In this document: positions 24,901-39,900 of the stretch, piece after piece
How the letters are laid out: each line of letters opens with the position of its first letter
Numbering within the stretch: position 1 is the stretch's first letter
Source: Gyrodactylus bullatarudis
Taxonomy: Eukaryota > Platyhelminthes > Monogenea > Gyrodactylidea > Gyrodactylidae
DNA: 64,000 nucleotides
Assembly (NCBI GenBank): GCA_012064415.1
Contig: SSNU01000223.1
Span: 1 to 64,000, forward strand
Direction of reading: 5' to 3'
Program-made: the position numbers and the translations under genes
Notes under the pieces: model-generated
Told to the model about the DNA's origin: nothing
Database searches by the model: none
What the model saw: only the letters and a program-made list of their open reading frames with translations

Positions 24901-27900
24901 TTAGTCCTCCGACACTCACTCTATCGATAGCTAGATGGGAGAGAAATAATAAAGAAATATGTCCCTTCTCTATGTACTTAATTTCCATAATTTTCCTTCT
25001 TTCAACAAACTCCATTGGCTGATTAACATGGACAGTAGAGAAACTAATTGTTTCGTAAATAAGTTAAGATCAGGAGAGAGATAGCTTTCATTCAAAGCTA
25101 TCAGAACTTGAGTGAATATTGATTTTTAGCTCTGATTTTAAGGATTCAAAGGATATTCAAGACATATGGTTTATGTAACCTATTCAAAAAGGAGCAATAG
25201 AATGAAGAATTTCCTGAATGTAATTTTTCATACTTGAAGCTCGATCATGATTGCCAAACACATAAATATTCAATCTATAGTGTCAGTGAAATGAATCTAA
25301 ACTAAACAACCATTACTATTGAAAACCACGAGATCTTTGAAGTTTACTTGAAAAAATTTGAATGAATTTTCATTTATTCTGATTGGTTCATCGAATGAAA
25401 AACTCGAGTTACTTAAAATTCAACATTGAATAAAGCTTTATAACTTCGAGACCAGGAATCGCATAAATTCAAGCTATACATCAGAGGAAGTAATTCTGAA
25501 TGCTTTTCGAGCATGGAAACGATTTTAAAACAGGTCTTACATGTGTAAAATTTCTGTTGAATAATACAAATTTTGGATGAAATTGTTTTTCACTTTAAAA
25601 TTTCAACTTTTCTGGTGGATGTTTTTACAAAATTCGATCTTTTTACATTTTCCCAATTCATACCCAAACCTTGTAGTATATATAAAATTTTGTGAACGGT
25701 GTAATAGAGAGTTCATTTTATTAATAAACATATGAAGATGTAATTTAATCTAAAAATTCTAGCGTAAGGCTCAAATTTTTAAAAGATCAATTCTGAAAAT
25801 GTGAATTCTGCAAGACCCTATTTACTATTACTATTTTAAATCACATTTACATTGCAGTAACTAAACCTAATTGACATGAAGATGAGAATTTCCTATTTTT
25901 ACAAAAAACTCAATATTTTATCCAGAAAGTTAGGAAAAAATTTATTTTTTGGATTCCACTATGAAATGAGCTGATTAGTTTTGAATACAAAAAAAATTCC
26001 GAAAAAATTTAATCTGACCAAAATTGAGCCGTTTTTTGAATTTCGGAAATGTTTCAAATTTCCACTTTTTCAACTTTCAAATCAAATTTTTTTTATCGAT
26101 TTCAAAGATTTGAAGCAGTTAAATATTGATATTCAGGATCAAGATTAGACGAAGATTTCGATTTCGCCTGCAGGAATTAACAGAATTTCGCCATTACGGT
26201 GGGAAATTGAACCATTTGAATTTTTCGATTATCACGAGGTAAAATGATCCAAAATATAGAAATTGAACTTTTTCTTGGAAATAGTAATTTTCTCTCAAAT
26301 TCTACGGCCAAATTCGAAATCTTCGTCTAATTTTGATCCTGAATATCAATATTTAACTGCTTCAAATCTTTGAAATCGATAAAAAAATTTGATTTGAAAG
26401 TTGAAAAAGTGGAAATTTAAAACATTTCTGAAATTCAAAAAAACGGCTCAATTTTGGTCAGATTAAATTTTTCGGATTTTTTTTGTATTCTTAACTTATC
26501 AGCTCATTTCATAGTGGAATCCAAAAATTTTTTTCCTAACTTTCTGGATAAAATATTGAGTTTTTTGTAAAATTAGGAAATTCTCATCTTCATGTCAACT
26601 AGCTTTATAATTATTTACCTACAAAATAATCTCAACAAACCATCGTATTGCATTACATGGAAATTATATTTGTTTTTATTCAACAAATGAAATTTAATCA
26701 ATTTTAATTTTAATCTGAAATTTTATATCCCAGATGATATCATTTTTCTATAGTTGAAAACATTTTTACTTGTCCACCTAAGCATTTCAAAATTTTGAAT
26801 GTAGGATCATAAAATTTTATTATTATGATGAAAATAACTATCAATTCTATCGGGAATATTCGCAAAAAATTTGAGAAAATAAACATTGTATCAATAATTT
26901 TTTTAATTCTTCAACTTTACAGAAGATCAAAATTAATTTCTCAAAAAAATCCTTCAAAGTTCAGATTATTAAAGTTTAGATGAGGCCGTATGTTAGGCTT
27001 ATGAACAATAAATAAACTATTATTTTTACAAGGATGAATAATACAAACTCGAAGTAAAGTATCTTCAGTCCAAATCTATAGATGACTAAAAGGTAATCTT
27101 AATTAATCTCGTTATTAGGGTTTATAGCTTGCTGATCTTGACTGATTAAAATTTTTCGAAAATAATATTATTACACAGGTTAGCAAACTCTTTGATTTCT
27201 AATAAATCCTTCCCTTTGCTTAGGATATAAATCTTACCATTCGAACATTTAAAAAGGCTTTGTTAAAGAATTTTCATGCATAAGCAATGCAACAGTGTAC
27301 GGTCCCTAATTGGGACTTGTTATACAATTTAAGAGTTAATTCCAAAATTAGTGCATTTATTTCCAAAATTATCGTGTCTTAGATGTGTTATCCAGATTGT
27401 GTTTAGCAGATTGCAAGTTAAGATTATAATCTTAATAATTATTCAATAATATTCATAATAAAAAGGTTATTTACCTAATTAAATAATTATTATAATGTTT
27501 ATTAGATTAATAATTTTTTTAACTGAACTGTTATTATTTTTTAGGTTATCAGGTTTTATTGAGTATTTTTCTTTTTCTGTGGACTCCTTATCTCTAATGG
27601 AAAAATTTAAGGAGATTTACAAAAGTTTATCTACCTTCAAAACAGATTTTATGAGTAGGGCGACAAAAAAAAATGCAATTTTTTAAAAAATTAAATGCCA
27701 TTTTCAAAAAAACAATATGTAGAAATATGTAGTTCCTTTTTTAGGTACTATTAATTCACAATAGTTTAAATCGGGATTCAAATGGATAAAATGAAAAATA
27801 TTTCATTTGGAAAGTTCTTAAATCCTTGAAGTCCCAGAGAACTTTTTTCGCATTCAATCTTTTGTCTATCCTATAATTTGTGATTACGCTGATCTACAGT

Positions 27901-30900
27901 TGTTTTAACGCAATTATTTTTGGTTCAGAAGTTATCGATCAAAAAAGGACCCAGTTTTTGATCCAAAAACAGGTTATCTTTGTAGCTTTAGCAGATAGAG
28001 TTCAGGCGATTGATTATTTTGAACCAAATATAGCATAAAAGTTCAGGATAGAAAGTGTATTGCTTAAATTTAAAAAACTCAATAAACCTGATAACTACAG
28101 TTTAAAAATAAAAAAAATTATAAATCTAATTCTGGAATAAATTTCAAAAATATACGCTAATTTTGGAATTAACTCACAATTTAAACAATAGTTTGTTAAA
28201 CTTGTTACCAGGCTTCAAGAATAACAAGTAGACTATCACGAGTAACAAGATTAACGGTAACATATACACTATTAAAAAATTATTATAATTATTTCTACTT
28301 GCTCTGAGAAAGTTTCTACTATATACAATTCGTTTAAAAGTACACTTTCACAATCTATTCCCAGCTTGAAATAGCTGTGAAAATATAAATTTCTATTGTA
28401 TGAACAAGTAATATTAATGATACTCTTTGGAAATGATAATATACACATTTTTCATATATATATATATTTAATATCTATAAAAGGGGAACAGATGAAATTA
28501 TCTATTGCTTTAACAGAAGCAAGACTTGAAATGAATACTTTTTCCCTGAATGAAAGCATTGACCTTAAATCAATGCAGTCATTTTGAGATCAGAAAAATG
28601 ATTATTTTTTAACTTTATACTGCCCTGTTTTTCCTGATACTCTATTTATGCTTTTATATTCTTTTGTTCGGGGAATGGGGAGTAGGTAAAAGAAAAAATA
28701 GGCGTCTCTCTTTATGTCATCCAAACTTTTCATATGGAGTATGTATGTATATTTCCAGAATCTTTTGAAAAAGAAAGAAAAAAACTACTAGCCAAGTGTG
28801 GTCACTGGTAATTTCTACAAGTTGCTTATTTACAAAGAAAAAAACTTTTGTATCTCAAGTTAACCTTTGAGGAATTGTATTTAACACAGTGTAGTCATAG
28901 TCAGAAGAATTTTGATGCAAACAGTTACTCAATGCAATTAATTAATTAAAAGATATTGCATGTCTGATTAATAATAAACTTGATCACAGAAACATCTGGA
29001 AATGAGCAATATAGATGACTCATGAATTTATTTTTTGAAAAGAAAATTTTTCCCTTATTCTTTTGGCATAAAACTAAATTTGCATGTGGGCTAAATTAAT
29101 AAGAGTTTGGCAATCAATGATTCTACAAAGATTACAAAGGATTGAATTCTGTTATTTGAGACAAAAGTTTTCTGAGAAAAAGTTAATCTTCATGATGTAC
29201 TGGGTTATTTGCTTTGTGAAATTAAATTCAAACTCTCTTATACTTTCAATAAGACAGTAGCATGAATAGTTTGTACTTTTGATCGTAAAACTTTTTATAA
29301 TTAGAATTCCAGACGATGTTTGCTCTATCTGAGAGAAATTCAATAAAAACATCAGTCACTTTACAAAAGACCTCAAGTAGGAAAAAAGTAGAAATATTTT
29401 CGAAGAAAAAACTCTTGAAACACACCATACAGTCTGGGTCCTACTCAATTAGATTTCAAAAAGTGAAAGTCCTTGCATCACTTACAGATCAAAAATGAAT
29501 TCAAAATCGAAGGCTTCTCAATTGAGATCAAACAGCTTCCAATGCATTGGGAGAAGTGTCTGAATTTGTCAGGAAACTACAATTTTATTATTTCTAAATA
29601 TAGATAAAGCTAGTTGAAATGAAGAGAAGATTTACTCTTTTTATTAAAAACTGAATATTTTTGTCTGAAAAGTCAGGAAAAAATCTCAGGAACCCATGAG
29701 TTATTTGAATTGAAAAAATTCTACTTTTGCAACGCTTTAGCTCAAAATTTTCCTCGATTGCGTAGATTGAAAGTAATTTATATTGATATTTCAGACTAAT
29801 AATTATGAATTCGAATTGTTGATTTCAATTATCTGGTTTTGGTTGCTTTAAATCTAAGAAATCGATAAAACGTAGAAATTTGGTGCATTTAGGACGTTTA
29901 AGAAATTGACCAAATTGAATTTTCTCATAATGCTTTTTATTTCAACGTGGAATTCAAAAAGTAACTTTTTTCCTGACTTTCCGGACAGTTCATATTTCTG
30001 TAAAATCTTCCTCTTCATGTCAACTAATTTTATTTCAATAGCTTAATAAACCAATTGGTCTTGATCTACCAATTCGAATGAGTGTGTTATCAAAAAGTAT
30101 GATGTAATTTTTGATGAAGTTGAAGGAATTATTTAAATAGAAAATATTAATTTTCCCTTTATTTACTCTAGCAATGAAACAATTGAAATGTGATACATTT
30201 TTTCTGTTATCAAAAAAAATTACAATTCATTGCTATCTTGTAAGCTGACATATTCTCTCTACAGAGTCCATGTATGAGTCATAATTTACTGCTCTGTTGG
30301 TATGTGAGGGAAACTTGTACAATTTCAATTAACTAAAGGCAATTTAAGCGTACGGAGCAAATTAGTGTTCCTTCATCATTGATAGAATAACGTGAGTAAT
30401 TCGTTGTATGAGTGTAGCTTTGCGTTTTTTTTAAGTAAAAATTTAAATAATGATTAACTTGAATAAAATATCTAAATATGTAAAGAAGAGTAATATAAAA
30501 TTAGCTTATAATTTACTATTTTTACAATAAAAACTCGATATTTTGCTATGGATTCACAGAAAAAAATTATTTTTTGAATTCGTAAATGCACAAAAATTTC
30601 CACTAGACGAAGAATTCTAGATAGCGAAAATATTTCTGTTTCCGAGAAAAAGTTAGACTTCAAGATTTTGGATAATTTCCCTTCGTTATAATCGAAAAAT
30701 TCAAATGGTTCGATTTCCCACAATAATGACGAATTTCAGTGAACTTCTGTAGGTGAATTTGAATTTATCAACTTTATGTCAATTAGGTTTACATTCAAAA
30801 TTAATTGATGAAGTCGATTTAATGGGATTAGACAATGAATTTCTCGATCAACATTAAGCGAAAAATTTGAATTTTTCGGTGAAAGCCCGACAATCTGGAT

Positions 30901-33900
30901 CTCAGAAAATCTTTATCTTATTTGAGTTACTGATAAAAAATTAAGATCAAAGATTCTAAACTCCAACCAACTTTATTATCAAAGCCTGATAAAAGAATTT
31001 CTCATTGAAAAAATAATAACGTATCATTTGTTCGCAGCAATTTTTCAGACAATTTTGCTACCAAAATATATATATTCTAGTATTTTACCCAATTTTTGGT
31101 CTAAAATATCTCTTTATACCTTTGTAATAAATTAAACAAAATAGAAATGTTTAAATAGAAAACGTTTTTAATGTTTTATTATTTTGAAATAATGTTTTTT
31201 TCAACAATTTTGTTAATCTTATTACATAAGCAGAGCGGGATGATCTTAAAATACTTCAAGATTAATTTCATCATATCGATAGAAAATACAAAATTAAATT
31301 AATTTCTCCAAAGTCTGCTGCTTCAGAAAACTAATCAAAATTGATGATTTAGCCTCAGTGAACATAATTCTATCCTTGAATTTAGAATTTTGCCCATTTC
31401 TTGTGTTATGAAAAATCCAAAGAATAAGAGATATATATCCCTCTGAAAGAGATGTTATCTTTTTTTCCTTCTTGTTCTTCTTTTTCTTTAACCCTAGTAT
31501 TCACTCTCTTTTTAAGCAAAAGAAAAACATTCCTCTACGAATGCAGCAAAATAATCATATTACAAAAACAGTATTGCTTTCAATTTTTCACATTCACTGA
31601 ATATGCTACTTGGTGACAGATTAAATCATCCCTTGAAATACCTTTTTGTCTGTATTTATTTGTTTCATAGTGGTGGTATATTCGGTATTCCTTATCATTT
31701 CTTTCAAATCTAAAGCAATCTACTTTTTTGCTCATTTTTAAAAATATTTTCTTGATCTGTCTGAAGAATATCCTTTTATGGAAAAAGAATAGAGAAAACG
31801 TAAAATAATATAGAACAGATGAGAGTTCATCAGAATTTTAAGACGATGACAGTTCAAGATAGAAATTTATCTTCGACTTTAGTTCTCTGAATAGCTAACT
31901 ATTGGAAGACTTTAAAACTCTCATCTTTGATATATTGAAATTGTAACTGTAATTCTATCAAAATAATTTAAAGCTATCCCCATAATTTCGAAATTTGATT
32001 TAATCTAGGCTTTATCTATCAATTAATTCAGGTAGTTTTAAAAATACGTCTTTAGATCAACATTTCAAAGCTTCATCAGTAGCAATATTTTAAGAATGAT
32101 ATGATTTAACAATACTTAGGAAACTGCACGAAATTTTCCAATTAAAAAGAGATTAAGTTTAAAAATATCAGAGCTTCATATAATTATATTATAATAGTTG
32201 ACAAAAAAATTCTAAATTTGTTTTGTGATGAAATTCCAAAACCTTTTCAAAGCTTCTTAAATTATCTTTCAGGATTTGAAACTTATGTTTCGGTACTTAC
32301 AGGTTTACTCTTAATAAATAGATCATAGTTGAAGATATTATTCACTAGAAAATATAAAATTTTTGAGATAACTAACTTCTTGTGGTGGTACATCAAAGGT
32401 AACTGTTCTTAAATCGACTCTCCGTATCATGTCCATACACGGAACTATGAAGAACAAACCAGGTCCTCTGGCTCCACCAGGTAAAATTCTACCCAATCTG
32501 AATATAACAGCTCTTTCGTATTCGGCTACTACCTATTAAATTGAAATTTTTTGAGTATTTTATTAGAATATTCTACTAACCAGTTTATAAATAGTTTTTT
32601 TTTGAGAATTTCTTTCATCAAAAATGATAATATTTACAGAAAAGAAATCTGGAAAACATATTTTTGAAGAAAAATGTGGACATTTTAGTATTTTGAGTTG
32701 GTGCCGAATTCCCATTTTAACCTCAGCATAAACCGATAAAAATTTTTGAGTTCAAAGTATGAAAATATGGGAATTAGTCACCAAATAAAAATTGTTATCA
32801 ATTTTTAATTTTTGATGAAAACATTGAAATTCTTATCTTTTCAAATCTAGCTTTGTATTATTTCAAAAACTGTCATTAAATATTTTCTTCAAAATAAAAT
32901 AATAATTTCCATTATTAAGATTGATAAATTAGAAAAGGAAATATTTCTCCAGACATAAAATCTTGATGAGAATATAGATCATGATAGTTATTAATTAATT
33001 ATTATGTAAAATAAAACGGATTATTGAGACACGAAACAGTCGACTTACTTTGATTGACATAATCAAGGATATTGGCAGTGTTATGAGCAATGAGAAATAG
33101 GATAAGCCAAGGAGAATGTATCCACAAATTCCTAGTCCACCAACCATGTCTGAGTTGTCTGAAATAGAAATGGACAAATTTTATTCAAAATGTTTAAAAT
33201 TTTATTTCAATAATCGGTCTATTTCAATAAATTTCCTTTCTAACTTTGAGTACTTGAATCCGTCAACATTAATGATATCAATATAAATTAGAACTTTTTC
33301 CTATAATCTATTAGAGAGATTCGTTTAGAATAGAATATTGATCTAGCAGGATAGACGATAATTAAATCTACCAGATATATGCTTGTAGATAAGTGGACAC
33401 TTGTCGTTTATGAAAAAAATATATATTATCGATACACGAATATCTCGGTCCGAAATCTAAAAAAAATTGTTTAGCAACATTTCCAATACTTTTAATTTTC
33501 TGGAATTTTTCAACTACATTTTCTCTTAATAAAGAAAGAACTAACGAAGAAAATATATATCGCATGACTTGAACGCAAGGCAAAAGAGGATATATTTTTA
33601 TCAAAATTTTGATCTTGAAATTAAAAAGGCAAAAAATTGCTGAGAGGTTTTGTGGGAAAATCGGCATTTCTAAATTTCCCCATGAGAAGACTACTAGAAG
33701 AAAGGAAGAATGAATAAAGGTTATTTTCCTTTAAAAAATTTAATTTTGCCTCGTTGTCATGGTATTTTGAGGTTGCATTTCTTAGTTAAAGGAAGTTGCT
33801 TGTCTTGAAGAAAAAACCAATGCATTCATTGCTTATTATTTTCATGTACTTTTAAAAGAGAATTGAAACAAAATCTTTGATAGCTCAAGCAAAAAAATAT

Positions 33901-36900
33901 TAAAGTGAAAAAATATTAACAGACTCATTGTTTTCCCTGTGGTAAAACGTGACTTTTGTTTGAGTTTAATCTGATTAGACTTTGTATTTATGATTGAAAA
34001 TTTACCTTGGATATCAAGATAGAAATAAAGCAAGTTGAAAATTGGATTTAATTTAAAACTTTACAATTTAGTTAACAAAGATTTGTTAAAGCTCTTTTAA
34101 TCTACAAGTTCCAATGTGTGGTTCTTCTTATATAAAAAGAACAATTAGAAAGTTATCAACTTGGTCAGAACATCAGGCCTCAATTTCAAACTTTTATATT
34201 TTGTATAAAAACCGAGTGATTAAAGCAAAGAGTCGACATATTTCGGATAATTTTTCTTGAATTTTTGCTAGATTTCCAAATTTTAAAACCCCTAAATCAA
34301 ATTTCAACAATTCAATAATCCAACTTTGGGAATAGAATTCTCTGCACCGATCGAAAAGGCTTGTAAAATGCTTTTAAAAATTTTGTTAAATTTCAAAAAA
34401 TTATTACCGTTTTTGAAGATACCTCAAAATCCATAGCCCGTAGCTCAGAGGGGTCAAGCAATGGGTTGGAGAAATTGAGCTGCTCTTTAATAGATTTTGT
34501 TCGGGAAATAAGAGTTATGGGATAGAAATTGAGAAAAACATTTTCTTAGTTAATTTTAAATTACTCGATAACTAGACGTATTTTTGATATTTCTCACTCT
34601 TTAACTATGCTCTACGAACCTTCTCAACGCCATACAATCTTATTTCCTGAGAAACAGTGTTAGTTTATAGGAAAGAAGCCCAATCGAAATTTGAAAAATG
34701 CCAATATTTTCATGAAAATAATTTTTTTCTCCGATCGGTTAAAGTAAGCAATATGATCAGGATTCCAAAACATCTTCAACATGTTCGAATTCTTGATGAA
34801 AATATCGAGTTTTCCGTAGATCAAACAACAAAAATTTTAGAAACGATAAAAGCAGTTTTTTTCAAAAATATGTCCACTCTCTTTGTTATCGAGAGTTTTA
34901 AATAATTATGAATATATATGTCATTATTTCAACTAGCTTAATTAAGAGTATTTCATTCTAATTTTTATTCAATTTCTAAATTTTAATCAAGATCAAGAGA
35001 TCCAGTCGAAACTCAGAGTATTCATTCGGAGAGATTATTATTTCCTATATGAGCTGATTAATTCTTAATTAAATTTTGGCATTCAAAAAAATCTTGGAGA
35101 ATGAAACAAGGAACGACAAACAATGAGAGGGGAGATTGACGTTTTTTCCGATTTTGTTCGTTCATCTCTGATTAAATCTCGAGAAAAAAAATCAAACAAA
35201 AATAGAAAAAAAGAACAGTGAAATGCATCAATTGAGTATCTCATGTCAACTGACGTTTTATGCTTCAACTTGATGTTGATCTCAATAAACAAATAAGCGG
35301 AGGACCAAAAAATCCAAAGTTTAGATTCTTATCTATGCTAAGACTGATGGGTAAAAGGCAATTTTTATTTTTATTCCCTGTTAAAATTTCACTATTAGTT
35401 TTGCATCAATTCTTCAAAAGTTTGGGATTTTTGTAAAATTTTTTTTTCTCACATTGGCAATTCGAGAATGATTTGATGGTTTGAAGAACAATCAAAAGAG
35501 AAAAATTGACCTTTGAGCGGAAAAATCTAGCTTATACTGGATACTTGAATCAAACTTTTTAATCTTGAGTTTGTGTCAAACTTTGGATTCAAATTTTTTG
35601 ATGATTTTAGAGTATAAGAACTAATCTAAAATTAGAAGAGATTTAATACCTTCCTCTTCGCATGAACCTTCTCCAAGGGTAGCTAGGATCTTCTCTAAAT
35701 CTATTTATCGTTCTTCAAGCTTTCATAATATCAAATCAAGGATTAATGAGAAGAATTGTTATTTGATTACAAATATGTAGAATTTCTATACAATAAAACA
35801 AATCAGAACTTATTTTATGATTAATTTTTTGTTTACATCTGAAGTCAAATTGTGGCGATTCGGAAATTTTCGGAATGATTCTGAATCTGAAGAACCCTAA
35901 TGGGCAGTTTTATACTAAACCATAGGCTCAAATAGACCTTACACCATAATCCCCCACTTTTAAGAATTCAAATGAATCTGATTGGCTACGCCCAATAGGG
36001 GTACTAGGATCAATTTTTCGCTGAACCTGAAACAAACCTAACGAATGTGAATGTTTGGAATTTTTCGAATTTTTCAAGTCGTGATACAGATCAAAAAAAT
36101 CCCATTAAATTTCAAAGTATTTTTTTAAACTTTATCAAATGGAAAATTTTAAGCATTGATTACTATTGATTTTTTTTATGTTTTCAGGTCTATGATTCAT
36201 TTTTTAGTGAAATAGTTTCCCCCAAAAATAAATGATCAAGCCACTTGGGAATCATACAAGAGAAATCATCCTCAGACAGACATGAAATATTCACATCTCC
36301 CCCGATCAATATGCGTATACATTTCATTTTATTTCGTTTCTAGTATTCGTAAAATCAGGCGAAAATGCAAACCCTGTTCATTATCTTGCATCTAATAGAC
36401 ATCTGTCAAAATGCTTATGTCTAGGGTTCTTGAACTGCTACAAATTAGTTCAAATGATGTAATGTATAGAATATTTTCCTCGTTTTTTAATGAAAATCTT
36501 TAAAATTCTGTTTAAATATTCATTTTATAAAGAATGATACTGAATTTATAAAATTTACTCAATTTCTCTGAAATAAAATGTTGTAATTTGATTAATATGA
36601 CTAATTTCAATTCCAAATATCAGCATTTTAATTATTTGAAATCGACAAAAATTTTAGCTCAAAAGTTGAAATTCAAAAATGGGTCAAATTTTTCTAGATT
36701 GAATATTCTCGCAGGATTTTTTTTGTTGTTTTAAAAACCTATCGGTTCATATCGTAATGAGATTCAAAAAATAACTTCTATCCGGAGAAAAATATCAAGT
36801 GTTTTAGTGTAAATATCGTAAATTCTCGTCTTCAGATCGGCTCGCTTTATTCAAAAGAATCCGACCAAGATGTTTCAGTTATGTTATTATATGAAGATTC

Positions 36901-39900
36901 TTCATTGAAGAATACTTTTATTATCTTTCCCTTACAATGAAAAATTTAATCTGTTATTCATCAGTAATCTTTAATTAATTTCTTCTACAAAAGAACACTT
37001 GCTCAATGCTTATGCAGAGGCAACGTTTACCCTACCAAATATTCTCATTACTACTCTAAAGATTATCAGGTCAACCATATACACAATATCTCTATAAATA
37101 CTGATGTATCGAAAATTTTTTTTGTATTTCAATTGACTAATAAAATCTATTCATGTTTAGTCAAGTAAGAAAAAAAACTAAATGTAAAAATAGGAGAACA
37201 TGTAAAAATATATAGGCGATATGAAAGTTTGAGATTTTGAGAATCCAGATAAGAGTGATATGGGCAAGTACTTTTACTTTTTAGTATTTTTATTTATACA
37301 TAAAATTTATCTTGAAATTATGATATTTTAGCTAAAACAACTATGGAATAGAGTGACTCCTTAATTTTTAATTTTGAACAATGAGAAAAGCTACTCGAGT
37401 TTTGATACTAACTTGGACACGTGATAAAAAACACAAGTTAGAAAATTTGGCATGTAAAAGCTGATGAGTTTGCCATTCCTTAAGAAACTTGGCATCGTCT
37501 TTCTTCATGAATCTCACAATTGCTCAGGTTAAATCAGAGGTCACCCAACACCTCTCTGACAACAAGTGAGAAAGTTCTCAAAAGCTCACGAAAACTTTTA
37601 GAAATCTTAACATTGAGGCGCAATATGGCTGCTTGAAAGAAGGCTGGTGTTTAAAATTAAAATTTAATTTTAGTTAAAAAATAGATTTTAAAATAAGTCT
37701 ATCTACCGTTTTCGTGATATGAGATATAAGTCGATTGAAAAATATCACCAAAGCCACTGTTCTCATCATGAATTCTATTGTTTGTGTATTCCCTTACAAC
37801 TATTAATCTCGCCTCGCTAATTTGGGTATTATACGGACTAATAAATTCTTAGTAAGAATAAATCAAATTTGTAAAAACCACTATTTCTCTAGAATAAAAA
37901 ATAAAACCTAGAGACTCTAGTTGGATAGCTAATAACTATTTTATTGTCAGGAACCAACTTGATTTTATTTCTTGGGGAATATTTCTATACCTCAAGAATC
38001 ACGAGGGGAAAAAACTTTATACAAGTAAACAATTAAATATTGATCATGTTCTATATTTTGAATCATAACAATAAAACCTTTATACAATTCAGTATAATGA
38101 ACAGTTGTGTCTTGAAACACAATTTCCATGACTTTTTTTCATCATTCTTAGTTATAGCGTATTTCTAGTATATAAAACATAACTAGATATGCGCATTTTG
38201 ACAAATTTTAAAGTTTGTCTGACATAATAAGATTTGTTTTTAGATATTTTTTATCATTACATATTTAAATCTTGTTTTGGATAAACTATTCCTATACTTG
38301 ATTCAGTAGGCTGATTGTTTTTAGATTCTCAGCTTTTTTTATCCCTTTCTCTTATCGCAATACACTTCTAGTCAGAATAACAAGATTTTTGATTGGAAGA
38401 AATAATCAATCTCAATGTATATCTTTTTATCAGTGGAAATATTATATTTTGAGAGGACAATCAATTTGAATTAATAATAGACGATGTCCAAACTTATTTC
38501 TCTTATAACTAAAATGTATAAGGTGTAATGTGTTATGTTTGAGATTGATTATGATATAGTTAAAATCTTGGCAATACAGTTTTAGAGTGTGGGAATGGGT
38601 TAAAAGTTCTACTCAGTCTAAAAAGATTTCCTGCCAGTAAAATTGGATGTTAAAAGACATGAAAATTTTAGTAATTTGGGGAATATCATGTTCAAGTCTA
38701 AGTTAGGTGACATGAAGATAAGAATTCACTATTTTTGCAAGAAACACATAACTTTTAGACAATTAACCTACTAGCAAAGTGTGGTCACTGGTAATTACTA
38801 TATCCATATGAACTCTAACTTGATGGAGATTGTCTTCTCACACCTAGATGTTAGAAATTCGGATAAGCAAGTGTCAATTCCATAAGAGAGTCAAATAATA
38901 TTCAACTCACGGTGGCAGATGTAGACGCGCTTCTAGTAGGTTAATTGTCTAAAAACACTGTAATTTCTACACATAACTTATATTCCGGAAAGTCGGTATT
39001 GGAGAATTTTTTATGGGTCCCATAATTATCCTTTTTACAGTATTTGAATTTTAAAAATCGATTTCAAAGAAGTTGAGAGGAATTCGTGATTAATTTGTAA
39101 AATTTTCAGTTACCATGAACAGAAATGACCCAGAATTATAATATTAATTTTTTCCTTTTCAAAAAGGTGGTTTTATTGGATATCTAATGGCCAAATTCGA
39201 GATTTTCATCAATTTGATACCCTGAAATTGAATCAAATATTGAAAAAGTGGAAAATATTTGTAATAATTCATTCCAAAAATCTTATCATTGGACTTGAAA
39301 AAAATTCTTTTTCCGGATCATTTTGTAAAAATAGTGAATTCTCATCTTGATTTCATCTAGCTTTATATTATAAATATAATTAATCGAGGTCATATATATA
39401 TAACGATCCAAATGGAAAAGATATTTTGTTAATTGTTTATCGATGAATCAAAAAAAGGAAGATAGCAAGGGAAAGGGTGAAGGGAGCGTCACGCAACTTA
39501 TGTGACGGATATTGAATTAACATTCTTTAGCATATAAATAAGAAGTGATATTTGCTTATCATCAGTTTTGAAACAAACTCTTTCTGCGTTCTTATTTATT
39601 TGTACACTACTATGAGTTGAGTTAGCAATTACGATCAATACACAGAGAAATGTTTATTGACAAGATTAATCCACAATATTTCAGATTCATAAAACTTTAA
39701 AGTACACATCACATCTCGAAATTTGATAAAGCATTCGAGAAAAAAATCATTCAAAGGGATTCTAGGGAACTATTTAAACTCGCTCAATGTTTAAAAAAAT
39801 ACAGACATCTTTTCCTTTAAATGCAATTCAGGAAAAGAACTCAGACTCTACAGATAATAATGATGGAAAAAATTACTGGAAAATAATTTCATTAGCTCTT

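Larger units (their letters stand above)
18301..32376. other. stomatin intron 3 (14 kb), repeat-filled
   Basis: The largest intron. It contains A fragments (about 19290-19560, 20267-20340), the B foldback with mariner (21891-23790), B foldbacks at 25864-26605, 29607-30030 and about 30500-30789, the 9-bp-duplication foldback (27333-28175), a 47-bp mobile sequence (28787-28833) and a mariner relic (about 29440-29590). Stretches 20340-21890, 23800-25860 and 30800-32370 show nothing I can support apart from a perfect 18-bp palindrome TCAGTGTATATACACTGA at 24234-24251. Confidence 0.8.

Noticed and set aside
37380..37640. Region with somewhat higher GC and protein-like short frames
   Set aside because: Looked for transposase motifs in three frames and found none that could be defended.
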